This document shows, in pieces, positions 17,234 to 25,513 of a DNA stretch of 30,155 nt. Below the pieces are notes generated by a model. It saw only the letters and a list, made by a program, of their open reading frames with translations. It had not been told where the DNA came from and made no database searches. The position numbers were made by a program, and so were the translations under genes. The stretch's first letter is position 1; each line of letters starts with the position of its first letter. Location of the stretch: the NCBI GenBank assembly GCA_022837595.1, contig JALHFX010000020.1, positions 1 to 30,155 on the forward strand. Direction: 5' to 3'. Source of the stretch: Propionibacterium sp. GTDB lineage: Bacteria > Actinomycetota > Actinomycetes > Propionibacteriales > Propionibacteriaceae.

Positions 17234-18748
17234 CTAGCCAGTATGCGTCGATGCCACCATCTGGTCATAGAGAGCGTCGAGTTGAAGCTGGCGGCGATCG
17301 TAGAATCTTACAAGCTCAGGATCTGGTATGAGGGCCTCGTCCGTGGAGACTTCGGCTCTCGGGATCTCGGGTGCCACCACATCGAGAGCGATGCGAGCGT
17401 TTCCGAGTAACGTCGAGCGCTTGATCTTGACCGCGACCAACTCCAGGCTCAAGCCATCGGCGAGCACAGTCAACAGGCCGGGTGCCTCGGCTGCGACTCG
17501 GCCACCTACTCGAGCGTTGCCGATCGGGCCGTTCATTTCGATCAGCTGATCGATGATTCGCTGGAAGGACCAGACGATGCCTTCGAGGACCCCTCGGTAC
17601 AGCTCGAGAGCAGAGGTGGAGAAGTCGACATTATGGAGGGTGGCCCGTGCCGAGCCGACCCAGCCGGTGGAACGTTCACCAGTGAAGAAGGGCATCACCA
17701 GGGGAGTGATCGAGCTCGGTGGTTCGTGCAGCTGCGCAGCCAGGACCTCGTCGGCAGGCAGCTTGAGTTCGCGCCTCATCCATTCGGTGGCGCGGCCCAC
17801 ATCATTCACAGCCCCGCCGACCAAGGAGTGCTGCGAGTCAACCCGGTAACTCCACAGCCCGCGCGGCAGGTCGAGCCCGCCGCTCCCGACGGGATCATCC
17901 ACGAGCAACCGGATCGCTCCAGATGTGGCAAGCGAGATCACCGCGCTGCCGTGAATATCACCTATCCCACGAGTCGCGGCGTAGCCATCGCCGATAGGGG
18001 CACACCAGTGTGCGTCTATGAGGCTCGGCCAGAGCTGGTGCGCCTTCGAGGCTTTGGTGGGGCGCAGGCCATCGCTGGGATCGGCAATTCGAGAGAGCTG
18101 CGCTTCGCTGATACCAGCCAAATCGAGTATCTCGGACGCCCACTTCCCAGTACGTCGGTTGAGCAGACCACCCCACGCGGCTACCGAGGTACCCGCCGCC
18201 GTATCGCCCAGTAATCTAAGCCAGATGTATTCGCCGAGCGACATCCAGTGAGCCACTTTGGCGACGAGTCCGGGATCGGTAGCCAACAGCCAGCGCAATC
18301 GGGCGGGTAGATAACTCGCGTGGAAGCGGCATCCGGTGAGTGCTTGAACCGCATCCTCATCGGCTTCGGCTCGCAGCACTTCCACCTGGTCGGCGCATCG
18401 ATTGTCGTTGTAGTTGAAGCACGGGGTGAGGGCCTCGCCGTTGGCATCAGTACCCACCAGCGAGGAAGCGAAAGTATCCAACGTCACAGCGGCGACCCGA
18501 TGACCCGCGGCCAGATCCACCAGCTCGTCGATCAGCTGCGTGATCTCACGCACGACCTGGTCGGGGTCGATGATCGAGGTGCCATCGGCCCGCGTTGTGA
18601 ACGCGTGCGGCACCTTCGCACGGGGACGGAGCGGGCGCCCGGTGGCGTCAAAGAGCGCGCCTCTGCTGGCGGTCGAACCTACATCCAGAGCGAGGACCAG
18701 TGGGTCTTGTGCGCGTCCGGGCATGATCTCAAAACGTGGGCCGGCCAT
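17234..18748 (-). CDS. FGGY-family carbohydrate kinase, gluconokinase-like
   Basis: A 504-residue FGGY sugar kinase with two actin-like domains. The N-terminal phosphate-binding motif is LALDVGSTASRGALFD; the sugar-binding region contains TLDTFASSLVG, FNYNDNR and TGCRFHASYLPARLRWL; the catalytic Asp is in IGDGYAATRGIG; the second domain has ATSGAIRLL, GGAVNDVG, FFTGERSTGW and a C-terminal GGRVAAEAPG adenosine-site block. The 'TGCRxHxSYxPAxLxWL' pattern is, from memory, characteristic of FGGY gluconate kinases rather than glycerol or xylulose kinases. A gluconokinase would make 6-phosphogluconate, the same product as Pgl, which fits its place upstream of zwf-opcA-pgl. The ATG at 18748 lies seven bases after TAGACT and lacks a ribosome site; an internal ATG at 18724 is the alternative. 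Confidence 0.85.
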   Translation of the reverse strand: MAGPRFEIMPGRAQDPLVLALDVGSTASRGALFDATGRPLRPRAKVPHAFTTRADGTSIIDPDQVVREITQLIDELVDLAAGHRVAAVTLDTFASSLVGTDANGEALTPCFNYNDNRCADQVEVLRAEADEDAVQALTGCRFHASYLPARLRWLLATDPGLVAKVAHWMSLGEYIWLRLLGDTAAGTSVAAWGGLLNRRTGKWASEILDLAGISEAQLSRIADPSDGLRPTKASKAHQLWPSLIDAHWCAPIGDGYAATRGIGDIHGSAVISLATSGAIRLLVDDPVGSGGLDLPRGLWSYRVDSQHSLVGGAVNDVGRATEWMRRELKLPADEVLAAQLHEPPSSITPLVMPFFTGERSTGWVGSARATLHNVDFSTSALELYRGVLEGIVWSFQRIIDQLIEMNGPIGNARVGGRVAAEAPGLLTVLADGLSLELVAVKIKRSTLLGNARIALDVVAPEIPRAEVSTDEALIPDPELVRFYDRRQLQLDALYDQMVASTHTG

Positions 18749-18761
18749 GGTCGAGAGTCTA
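18746..18761 (-). promoter_or_regulatory. -10 element for a leaderless kinase mRNA
   Basis: On the minus strand TAGACT (18761-18756) is followed by seven bases (CTCGACC) and the kinase ATG at 18748, the spacing expected when transcription starts at the A of the start codon. No Shine-Dalgarno sequence precedes the ATG and the -35 region is poor. Confidence 0.5.
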
Positions 18762-18830
18762 GGACTTGCCGGGCCCGTGGCGCATCCACTTAGGGTCGGC
18801 TGAGTCTATCGAGGAGCAGAACTGACCGGG

Positions 18831-18856
18831 ATTCAGTTAGGTAAGCCTAAGTGAAT
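18831..18856 (+). promoter_or_regulatory. Palindromic operator upstream of sufR
   Basis: An inverted repeat with 11-bp arms and one mismatch spans 18831-18856. The left arm is ATTCAGTTAGG, the spacer TAAG and the right arm CCTAAGTGAAT. It lies 38 bp before the preferred sufR start and just upstream of the probable -35 region, a natural place for an autoregulatory SufR site. The inner TTAGG-N4-CCTAA core also resembles part of DtxR/IdeR iron boxes (about 14 of 19 positions by eye), so the binding protein is uncertain. Confidence 0.65.
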
Positions 18857-18893
18857 TCAACTCGACTTGGATTTCCGGGCAGAATTAGACAAC

Positions 18894-19622
18894 ATGGAAC
18901 GCGTGGAAATCAAGAACCGTGCTGAGAGTACCAGCGAGTCTGGCGGTCAGGCTACGGTCAGTGATGCCTCCACTCGTCAGCGGGTCCTCGACTTGCTCCT
19001 AGCGCGTGGCACCATTACCGCCATAGAACTAGCCGATGCCCTGGCATTGACCGCAGCCGGTGTTCGGCGCCATCTGATTGCGCTGGTTGATGCCGGCCAG
19101 ATCACTACTATCGAACAGACCGGGCCCCGCGGGCGTGGCCGTCCGGCAAGTGTCTACCAGTTGACCGCGGCAGGGCGCAAGGGCTTCGGCCAGGCTTACG
19201 ATGACTTGGCGCTTGACGCACTAGCGGAACTTGTGGCCATCGCCGGCCCCGACGCGATCGACCGTTTCGCCGAGCGTCGACTTGCCGACATCGAAAACGA
19301 TTACCGCCGCCGTCGCGCTGAAGGCCCTGATCGTGATCCGATGGAGGTGCTGGCCGAGGCGCTCAGCGCGGCCGGCTACTTCGCGGTGACCGATGCCAGC
19401 GGTGAGCTTTGTCAGCATCATTGCCCGGTGGTCGATGTGGCCACCGAGTATCCTCAGCTCTGCGATGCCGAGACAAGTGTCTTCGCGCGATTGCTCGGCT
19501 CAAACGTCTCCAGGTCGGCCACCATCGCCGATGGTGCACATGCCTGCCGACTCCACATGGGCGGCCCAACGCCGCTTGCCAACCCAGTTTCTGCGCCTGC
19601 AGACGGAAAGGTGAACGCATGA
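18894..19622 (+). CDS. sufR: SufR-type iron-sulfur-sensing transcriptional regulator
   Basis: SufR, 242 residues, normally carries a [4Fe-4S] cluster and represses the suf operon when clusters are sufficient. A winged helix-turn-helix domain occupies about residues 25-100 (TRQRVLDLLLARGTITAIELADALALTAAGVRRHLIAL, then the GPRGRGRPASVYQLTAAG wing). The C-terminal cysteines that bind the cluster are visible in ELCQHHCPV, QLCDAE and HACRLHM. The frame is open to a TTG at 18867; I prefer the ATG at 18894, which follows a CAGAAT -10-like element by eight bases and may therefore be leaderless. The stop overlaps the sufB start (ATGA), so it is the first gene of the suf operon, and the palindrome at 18831-18856 is its probable operator. 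Confidence 0.93.
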   Translation: MERVEIKNRAESTSESGGQATVSDASTRQRVLDLLLARGTITAIELADALALTAAGVRRHLIALVDAGQITTIEQTGPRGRGRPASVYQLTAAGRKGFGQAYDDLALDALAELVAIAGPDAIDRFAERRLADIENDYRRRRAEGPDRDPMEVLAEALSAAGYFAVTDASGELCQHHCPVVDVATEYPQLCDAETSVFARLLGSNVSRSATIADGAHACRLHMGGPTPLANPVSAPADGKVNA

Positions 19623-21061
19623 CGACCGATACCAAGCCCCAGGCAGTTGAGCAGCCGACTCAATCCGAACAGATTGAGGCGCTCTCGCAGTACCGTTTCG
19701 GGTGGCATGACGCCGATGACGCAGGTGCTACGGCCAAGCGTGGTTTGGATGAGTCAGTGGTCCGCGGCATCTCTGCACTGAAGGACGAACCCGAATGGAT
19801 GCTGGAGCGTCGGCTGAAAGCTCTGAGGCTTTTTGGGCGCAAGCCGATGCCTACCTGGGGTGCTGATCTCAGCGGGATCGACTTCGACACGATCAAGTAC
19901 TTCGTGCGCTCCACCGAGCGGCAGGCGACGAGCTGGGAAGATCTGCCGGCAGATATCAAGAACACTTATGACCGGCTGGGCATCCCGGAGGCCGAGAAAG
20001 CGCGGCTGGTCGCGGGCGTGGCAGCCCAGTACGAGTCCGAGGTCGTCTACCACAAGATCAATGAAGAACTCGAGCGTCAAGGTGTCGTCTTCCTCGACAC
20101 CGACACCGCGTTGAAGGAGCATCCGGAACTCTTCCATGAGTATTTCGGCACGGTTGTGCCTGCCGGCGACAATAAATTCGCTGCTTTGAACACCGCTGTC
20201 TGGTCGGGTGGCTCGTTCGTTTACGTGCCGAAGGGCGTTCACGTCAAGATTCCGCTACAAGCTTATTTCCGCATCAACACCGAGAATATGGGGCAGTTCG
20301 AGCGGACATTGATCATCGCCGACGAGGGCTCCTTCGTCCACTATGTCGAAGGTTGCACCGCGCCGATCTACAAGACCGATTCCTTGCACTCTGCGGTCGT
20401 CGAGATCATCGTGAAGAAGAACGCACGGGTGCGCTATACGACTATCCAGAACTGGTCGAACAACGTCTACAACCTGGTGACCAAGCGGACCACCGTTGAA
20501 GAAGGCGGCACCATGGAATGGGTTGACGGCAATATCGGCTCCAAGGCCACCATGAAGTATCCGGCCGTTTGGCTGATGGGCCCGCATGCCAAGGGTGAGA
20601 CCCTGTCGGTGGCGTTCGCCGGCGAGGGACAACATCAGGACACAGGGTCGAAGATGGTGCATTGTGCACCTCACACGTCGTCGACGATCATCTCAAAGTC
20701 GGTTTCGCGCAGCGGCGGCCGCTCGTCCTACCGTGGCCTGGTCGAGGTACAGCCGGGCGCCCGGCATTCGTCGTCCAATGTGAAGTGCGACGCACTATTG
20801 GTCGACAATATCTCCCGCACCGACACCTACCCCTATGTCGATGTCCAGGAAGAGGACGTCTCGATGGCACATGAAGCCACCGTCTCGAAGATCAGCGAGG
20901 ACCAGCTCTTCTACCTGATGCAGCGTGGACTGAGCGAAGACGAGGCAGCGGCGATGGTCGTCCGTGGATTCGTTGAACCCATTGCACGTGAACTACCGAT
21001 GGAATATGCACTCGAGCTCAACCGACTGATTGAGCTGCAGATGGAGGGTGCGGTCGGCTGA
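19619..21061 (+). CDS. sufB: Fe-S cluster assembly scaffold SufB
   Basis: SufB, 480 residues, is the main scaffold of the SufBCD complex on which [Fe-S] clusters are built. The N-terminal helical part includes FGWHDADDAG; the beta-helix core includes SFVYVPKGVHVKIPLQAYFR, EGCTAPIYKTDSLHSAVVEI and GSKMVHCAPHTSS; the conserved late Cys (SNVKCDALL) and the C-terminal RGLSEDEAAAMVVRGFVEPI are present. The M. tuberculosis homologue, from memory, contains an intein; this one has uninterrupted normal length. The ATG at 19619 overlaps the sufR stop, so regulator and scaffold are translationally coupled. Confidence 0.97.
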   Translation: MTTDTKPQAVEQPTQSEQIEALSQYRFGWHDADDAGATAKRGLDESVVRGISALKDEPEWMLERRLKALRLFGRKPMPTWGADLSGIDFDTIKYFVRSTERQATSWEDLPADIKNTYDRLGIPEAEKARLVAGVAAQYESEVVYHKINEELERQGVVFLDTDTALKEHPELFHEYFGTVVPAGDNKFAALNTAVWSGGSFVYVPKGVHVKIPLQAYFRINTENMGQFERTLIIADEGSFVHYVEGCTAPIYKTDSLHSAVVEIIVKKNARVRYTTIQNWSNNVYNLVTKRTTVEEGGTMEWVDGNIGSKATMKYPAVWLMGPHAKGETLSVAFAGEGQHQDTGSKMVHCAPHTSSTIISKSVSRSGGRSSYRGLVEVQPGARHSSSNVKCDALLVDNISRTDTYPYVDVQEEDVSMAHEATVSKISEDQLFYLMQRGLSEDEAAAMVVRGFVEPIARELPMEYALELNRLIELQMEGAVG

Positions 21062-21110
21062 TCTCAGCTTGCCGCAGACCAGCCGTAACACGATCAGGAG
21101 GCAATATCAG

Positions 21111-22298
21111 TTGAGCACCATAACCCGTGAACAGCCCCGCGTCAGCGCGAGCGAGGCGTTCACTTCGCACCTGCACCCGACTCCCTCGTGGCAGTCAGCT
21201 GACCACAGCATGCCCACCGGGCGTGAGGAGACCTGGCGGTTCACCCCGGTCAAGCGGTTCAAGCCGTTGATGGCCGAGGGCCCCTTCGGTCAGATCAACA
21301 CCATCACTGAGTTACCGGAGGGTGTCACCAGCCGCATCGTCGATGCAGCCACAGCGAAAGAGCTCTCCTTCGATCCTCCGGTCGACCTGGTCGCGGCCCG
21401 CGCGGGTGAGGCCGCGCAGACTCTGGTGGTCGAGGTGGCGCCTGAAGCCGCTCCGGGGACACCGGTGGTCATCACGACTGAGGGCAGCGACGAGTTGGCA
21501 TCGTCGCAGATGATCATCAGGGTCGGCCAGCAAGCGGATGTTGTGATCGTGCTGCGTCGCACCGGGGTGGCCAAACTGGCCTCCAAGGTTGAGGTGCAGG
21601 TCGCTGAGGGTGCCCGCGTGGATATCGTCACTGTCCAGGACTGGACGGCAGGTTCTGTGCATGGGGGGCAGTACTCGGTACAGATCGGTCGGGACGCCAA
21701 AGTGCGCTCCTTCCAAGCCACCATCGGATTGGGCGACACTCGGCTGGTAGAGCGCATCGAATACGCCGGTCCCGGCGGTGAGCTGGACCAGCTCGGAGTC
21801 TATTTCGTCCAGGCTCAACAACACGTTGAGCACCGGCTGCTGGTTGATCATAACTACCCGCACACGGTGAGCCACGTTGATTACCGTGGTGCCCTGCAAG
21901 GAAAGGGAGCGCATTCGGTCTGGATCGGCGATGCACTGATCCGTAAGACCGCGGTCGACATCAACACTTACGAGACAAACAAGAATCTGATGCTGACCGA
22001 GGGCTGCCAGGCCGATTCGGTACCGAATCTCGAGATCGAGACCGGTGAGATCCGTGGCGCCGGGCACTCCAGTTCGACCGGTCGCTTCGACGAAAACCAG
22101 CTCTTCTATCTGCGTAGCCGCGGCATCCCGGAAGACCAGGCACGACGCCTGATCGTCGAGGGATTCTTCCTCGACATCATCCGTCGCATTGGGCTGCCGG
22201 AGATCGAGTCGCGGCTGGTCGAGGCGTTGAACGTTCAGCTGGCCAGTATCGATGATGTCTCGCACGATTCTCTCCTCGGTGAGGACGTCGAAGCATGA
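21111..22298 (+). CDS. sufD: Fe-S cluster assembly protein SufD
   Basis: SufD, 395 residues, pairs with SufB in the SufBC2D scaffold and assists iron entry. The beta-helix core is recognisable (RVDIVTVQDWTAGSVHGGQYSVQIG; LDQLGVYFVQAQQHVEHRLLVDHN), as is the C-terminal region NLEIETGEIRGAGHSSSTGR with the conserved His and ENQLFYLRSRGIPEDQARRLIVEGF. The start is a TTG at 21111 preceded nine bases upstream by a perfect AGGAGG (21096-21101); the frame is open into the end of sufB but no better start is seen. The stop overlaps the following ferredoxin start (ATGA). Confidence 0.95.
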   Translation: MSTITREQPRVSASEAFTSHLHPTPSWQSADHSMPTGREETWRFTPVKRFKPLMAEGPFGQINTITELPEGVTSRIVDAATAKELSFDPPVDLVAARAGEAAQTLVVEVAPEAAPGTPVVITTEGSDELASSQMIIRVGQQADVVIVLRRTGVAKLASKVEVQVAEGARVDIVTVQDWTAGSVHGGQYSVQIGRDAKVRSFQATIGLGDTRLVERIEYAGPGGELDQLGVYFVQAQQHVEHRLLVDHNYPHTVSHVDYRGALQGKGAHSVWIGDALIRKTAVDINTYETNKNLMLTEGCQADSVPNLEIETGEIRGAGHSSSTGRFDENQLFYLRSRGIPEDQARRLIVEGFFLDIIRRIGLPEIESRLVEALNVQLASIDDVSHDSLLGEDVEA

Positions 22299-22636
22299 GC
22301 CTCGTCGCTGTCGCCACACTTGAAGAACTCACCGATGAGCCGCTGGGGGTCGAGATACCAGATAGCGATCTGGAGATCATGATCGTGCGTATCGGTGATG
22401 AGATCTTCGCGATCGAAGATGAATGCAGCCATGGCCACGTCCGCCTCAGCGAGGGAGATCTCGACATCGGGCGCTGCGCGATCGAATGCTATCTGCACGG
22501 ATCGATGTTCGATCTGCGCACCGGCGCTGCTCTTAACCCACCGGCGGTTCAGCCGGTACCTGTCTATCCCTGCGTCATCGAGGGCGATCAGATCCTCGTC
22601 GACATCGACAACCCGATCACCAACCAGGAGAACTGA
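22295..22636 (+). CDS. Rieske-type [2Fe-2S] ferredoxin within the suf operon
   Basis: A 113-residue Rieske-domain protein resembling ferredoxin subunits of non-heme iron oxygenases. The two cluster-binding boxes are ECSHGHVRLSEG (C-x-H) and CYLHGSMFDLRTG (C-x-x-H), the normal 2-Cys/2-His arrangement for a [2Fe-2S] cluster. It starts with ATG overlapping the sufD stop and ends 6 nt before sufC. No oxygenase or reductase gene is nearby. Rieske ferredoxins between sufD and sufC are common in actinomycetes, from memory, so it probably serves cluster assembly as an electron donor or test substrate; that role is inference. Confidence 0.92.
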   Translation: MSLVAVATLEELTDEPLGVEIPDSDLEIMIVRIGDEIFAIEDECSHGHVRLSEGDLDIGRCAIECYLHGSMFDLRTGAALNPPAVQPVPVYPCVIEGDQILVDIDNPITNQEN

Positions 22637-22642
22637 AACACC

Positions 22643-23404
22643 ATGGCAGAACTTGTCATCAATGACCTGCATGTAGATGTTGAGACCGAATCGGGTCCGA
22701 AGCCGATCTTGCATGGAGTGAACCTGACCATCAACTCTGGTGAGATTCACGCCATCATGGGGCCGAATGGCTCTGGCAAGTCGACGCTCGCTTACGCCTT
22801 GGCAGGTCATCCGAAGTACACAATCACCTCGGGTTCTGCCCAGCTCGACGGGGTCGAGCTCACCGGCTTGAGCGTGGATGATCGGGCCAAGGCAGGCCTC
22901 TTCATGGCCATGCAGTACCCGGTCGAGGTTCCCGGTGTGTCGACCAGTAACTTCCTGCGCACTGCAAAGACGGCGCTCGATGGCCAGGCCCCGAAGGTTC
23001 GCACCTGGCCGAAGATCGTTACTGGAGCTTTGCAGCGCCTCGAGATGGACCCCAGCTTCGCCGCCCGTTCGATCAACGAGGGCTTTTCCGGCGGTGAGAA
23101 GAAGCGCGGCGAGATCGTGCAGCTCGATGTGCTCAACCCGAAGTTCGCGATCCTCGATGAGATCGACTCCGGTTTGGACATCGATGCGGTGCGTATTGTG
23201 GCCGGCGGTATCAACCGCTACGCGGATCAGGGTGACCGTAGTGTCTTGTTGATCACCCACTACACCCGCATCCTGCAGTACATCAAGCCAAGTCATGTGC
23301 ATGTCTTCGTGAATGGGCGGATTGTCGAGTCCGGCGGTAAAGAGCTGGCTGACGAGCTTGAGGTCTCGGGCTACGACAAGTACGCAAAGGCCGTGCGGGT
23401 CTGA
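22643..23404 (+). CDS. sufC: Fe-S cluster assembly ATPase SufC
   Basis: SufC, 253 residues, is the ABC-type ATPase of the SufBCD scaffold complex; ATP binding reshapes SufB-SufD for cluster assembly. Walker A is GPNGSGKST near 40-48, the Q-loop segment lies in MAMQYPVEVPGVS, the signature is the SufC-type EGFSGGEKKRGEIVQLDVLNP, Walker B is AILDEIDSGLDIDAVR, and the switch His is in LLITHYTRILQYI. ATG at 22643 has GGAG about 12 bases upstream. The stop shares one base with the sufS start (TGATG). Confidence 0.97.
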   Translation: MAELVINDLHVDVETESGPKPILHGVNLTINSGEIHAIMGPNGSGKSTLAYALAGHPKYTITSGSAQLDGVELTGLSVDDRAKAGLFMAMQYPVEVPGVSTSNFLRTAKTALDGQAPKVRTWPKIVTGALQRLEMDPSFAARSINEGFSGGEKKRGEIVQLDVLNPKFAILDEIDSGLDIDAVRIVAGGINRYADQGDRSVLLITHYTRILQYIKPSHVHVFVNGRIVESGGKELADELEVSGYDKYAKAVRV

Positions 23405-24651
23405 TGCTGAACCCCGCAGCTATCCGGGGCGACTTCCCGATCCTCGATCGGGAAGTCAACGGGCACCCGCTGGTCTATCTCGACTCGGCGAATACCTCGC
23501 AGAAGCCACGCGAGGTCGTCGAGGCGATGGAAGCGCACTATCTGCGCCACAATGCGAACGTTGCTCGCGCGATGCACACACTCGGGGCCGAGGCCACCGA
23601 AGCATTCGAGGGCGCTCGAGTGAAGATCGGGGATTTCATTCAGGCTCGGTCCAGCGACGAGGTCATCTTCACCAAGAACGCCTCGGAGGCGCTCAATCTG
23701 GCTGCCTATACCTTGGGGCGCCGGTTGGGGCCGGGCGATGAGGTCGTCATCTCGGTGATGGAACACCATTCGAATCTGGTGCCGTGGCAGCTGGCATGCG
23801 AGGCCAGCGGGGCGACACTGCGATGGTTTGATATCACCGAAGATGGCCGGCTCGACTTGGAGTCGGCCCAGCGCGACGGGTTGATCAACGAACGGACGAA
23901 GGTAGTCTCGCTCGCCTGGGTCAGCAATGTACTTGGAACCATCAATCCGATCCGCACGGTCGCCGACTGGGCTCATTCCGTGGGCGCAGTGATGGTGGTT
24001 GACGGTTCTCAGGGTGTACCGCAGCGCGATACCGATGTGAACGCGCTGGGAGCGGATCTGCTCGCTTTCACCGCCCATAAGCTGTGTGGACCGACCGGGA
24101 TCGGCGTGCTCTGGGGGCGCTATGAGCTGCTCGCCGAGCTGCCGCCGTTCCTCGGTGGCGGAGAAATGATCGAGGTCGTCCGGATGGAGAACTCGACCTA
24201 CGCCCCGCCGCCGCACCGTTTCGAGGCGGGCACTCCGCCGATCGCCCAAGCCGTCGGCATGGGTGCCGCGATCGACTACCTGAACCGCATCGGGATGGAA
24301 GAGATCGCCGCTCACGAGAGTGACATCACGGCGCGGATCCTATCGGGTCTCGGGGCGCTGCCCGGGGTGCATATTCTTGGGCCCTGCGAGGTAGTCGACC
24401 GTGGGGGAGCCGTTTCGTTCACCGTGGATGGGGTACACCCGCATGATCTGATGCAGTTGCTCGACAGCCGGGGCGTGGCTGTACGCGGTGGTCACCATTG
24501 CGCGGCACCGTTACACAGGCGACTGCGCGTACAAAGCTCGTCGCGCGCTTCCGGTTACCTTTACACGACACCAGAGGAAGTGAACGCGCTGGTGGAGGCC
24601 GTTGCTTGGAGTTATGACTTCTTCAACTCACGCACCGGGAGGAAGTCATGA
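23404..24651 (+). CDS. sufS: Cysteine desulfurase SufS
   Basis: SufS, 415 residues, is a group II PLP-dependent cysteine desulfurase that takes sulfur from cysteine as a persulfide and passes it to SufU. Visible features are YLDSANTSQKP at the N-terminus, the cofactor-stacking EHHSNLVPWQ, the PLP lysine in FTAHKLCGPTG, the substrate-binding FEAGTPP and the catalytic Cys in RGGHHCAAPLH, followed by SSSRASGYLYTTPEEV. All key residues are present. The ATG shares its A with the sufC TGA, and its own stop overlaps the sufU start, so translation is tightly linked. Confidence 0.97.
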   Translation: MLNPAAIRGDFPILDREVNGHPLVYLDSANTSQKPREVVEAMEAHYLRHNANVARAMHTLGAEATEAFEGARVKIGDFIQARSSDEVIFTKNASEALNLAAYTLGRRLGPGDEVVISVMEHHSNLVPWQLACEASGATLRWFDITEDGRLDLESAQRDGLINERTKVVSLAWVSNVLGTINPIRTVADWAHSVGAVMVVDGSQGVPQRDTDVNALGADLLAFTAHKLCGPTGIGVLWGRYELLAELPPFLGGGEMIEVVRMENSTYAPPPHRFEAGTPPIAQAVGMGAAIDYLNRIGMEEIAAHESDITARILSGLGALPGVHILGPCEVVDRGGAVSFTVDGVHPHDLMQLLDSRGVAVRGGHHCAAPLHRRLRVQSSSRASGYLYTTPEEVNALVEAVAWSYDFFNSRTGRKS

Positions 24652-25112
24652 GTGTCGAACAGATGTATCAGGACATCATCATCGACCACTACCGCGAGAA
24701 ACATCACTCGGGGCTGCGCACCCCTTTTGGTGCGGAGGTGCACCACGTTAATCCGAGTTGTGGGGACGAGGTGACGCTTCGTGTCGCTGTCGACGGCGAC
24801 ACCATCAGCGATGTCTCCTATGACGCGGAAGGCTGCGCGATCTCCCAAGCCGCCACGTCGGTGATGTGTGATCTGGTCATCGGACGTGATGTGGCTGACT
24901 CGATGGCGCTGTTCGCGGAATTCCGCGAGATGATGGAGGGTCAAGGCGAGGTCGTACCCGACGAGGATCGGTTGGAGGACGCTATCGCCTTCGCCGGTGT
25001 CGCTCAGTTTCCGGCGCGCGTGAAGTGCGCCATGCTCGGCTGGTCGGCTCTGCGTGATGCGCTGGTGCGCAGCGGTGTAGAGCTTCCCAGACTGCCCGAT
25101 GACAAGGAGTAA
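24648..25112 (+). CDS. sufU: SufU, sulfur-transfer partner of SufS
   Basis: SufU, 154 residues, is the zinc-containing IscU-like protein that accepts sulfur from SufS in Gram-positive bacteria. The ligand residues are in NPSCGDEV (Cys and Asp), EGCAISQAATSVM and RVKCAMLGW, and the SufU-type insertion between the second and third Cys is present. The start overlaps the sufS stop (ATGA) and the stop TAA overlaps the first possible sufT ATG. It is present instead of SufE, as in most actinobacterial and firmicute suf systems. Confidence 0.96.
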   Translation: MSVEQMYQDIIIDHYREKHHSGLRTPFGAEVHHVNPSCGDEVTLRVAVDGDTISDVSYDAEGCAISQAATSVMCDLVIGRDVADSMALFAEFREMMEGQGEVVPDEDRLEDAIAFAGVAQFPARVKCAMLGWSALRDALVRSGVELPRLPDDKE

Positions 25113-25114
25113 TG

Positions 25115-25504
25115 ATGTCCAACCCGTCTGATCTGGTGAGAGATGAACTGCCGGGCACCGATCCGGTGCCGGCGACCTGGGCCACTGCCAGCGAAGAAGA
25201 ACGCAAGCTAGTTATCTTCGAGGCACTCAAAGAGGTTGTCGACCCCGAGTTGATGGTAAATATCGTCGATCTGGGTCTGGTCTACGATGCCCTGATCGAC
25301 GACGATCTGAACGTCACGCTCAATATGACGCTGACCAGCCCGGCCTGCCCGTTGACCGATCAGATCGAATGGGAAACCCAGGCCGTGCTCGGCCAGTTGG
25401 CGCGCAGCGTAACGGTGAACTGGGTCTGGATGCCGCCGTGGTCGATCGAAATGATCACCGATGACGGGCGCGAGCAGTTGCAGGCCCTCGGTTTCATGAT
25501 CTGA
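25115..25504 (+). CDS. sufT: SufT / MIP18-family (DUF59) Fe-S maturation factor
   Basis: A 129-residue DUF59 (MIP18-like) protein, the SufT type that supports delivery of clusters to target proteins. The conserved core reads EVVDPELMVNIVDLGLVYD, then LTSPACPLTDQIE with the conserved Cys, and ends NWVWMPPWSIEMITDDGREQLQALGF. The N-terminal ~30 residues are acidic and variable. Two adjacent ATGs (25112 and 25115) are possible; the second is chosen because AAGGAG then lies five bases upstream instead of two. It is the last suf gene and converges on thpR with 9 bp between the stops and no visible terminator. Confidence 0.93.
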   Translation: MSNPSDLVRDELPGTDPVPATWATASEEERKLVIFEALKEVVDPELMVNIVDLGLVYDALIDDDLNVTLNMTLTSPACPLTDQIEWETQAVLGQLARSVTVNWVWMPPWSIEMITDDGREQLQALGFMI

Positions 25505-25513
25505 TCTGAGCCA

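Noticed and set aside
19619..21061. Possible intein in SufB, as in M. tuberculosis
   Set aside because: The protein has normal intein-free length and the conserved blocks are continuous.
22295..22636. Rieske protein as part of an aromatic-ring dioxygenase
   Set aside because: No oxygenase alpha/beta subunit or reductase gene is nearby, and the gene is coupled to sufD and sufC.
22235..23302. Long minus-strand open frame (355 codons) opposite the Rieske gene and sufC
   Set aside because: It lies antisense to well-matched genes, shows no family motif, and similar frames occur opposite most genes here (e.g. 21312-22319, 23371-24315, 10085-10825, 12200-12958) as expected from strong codon bias.
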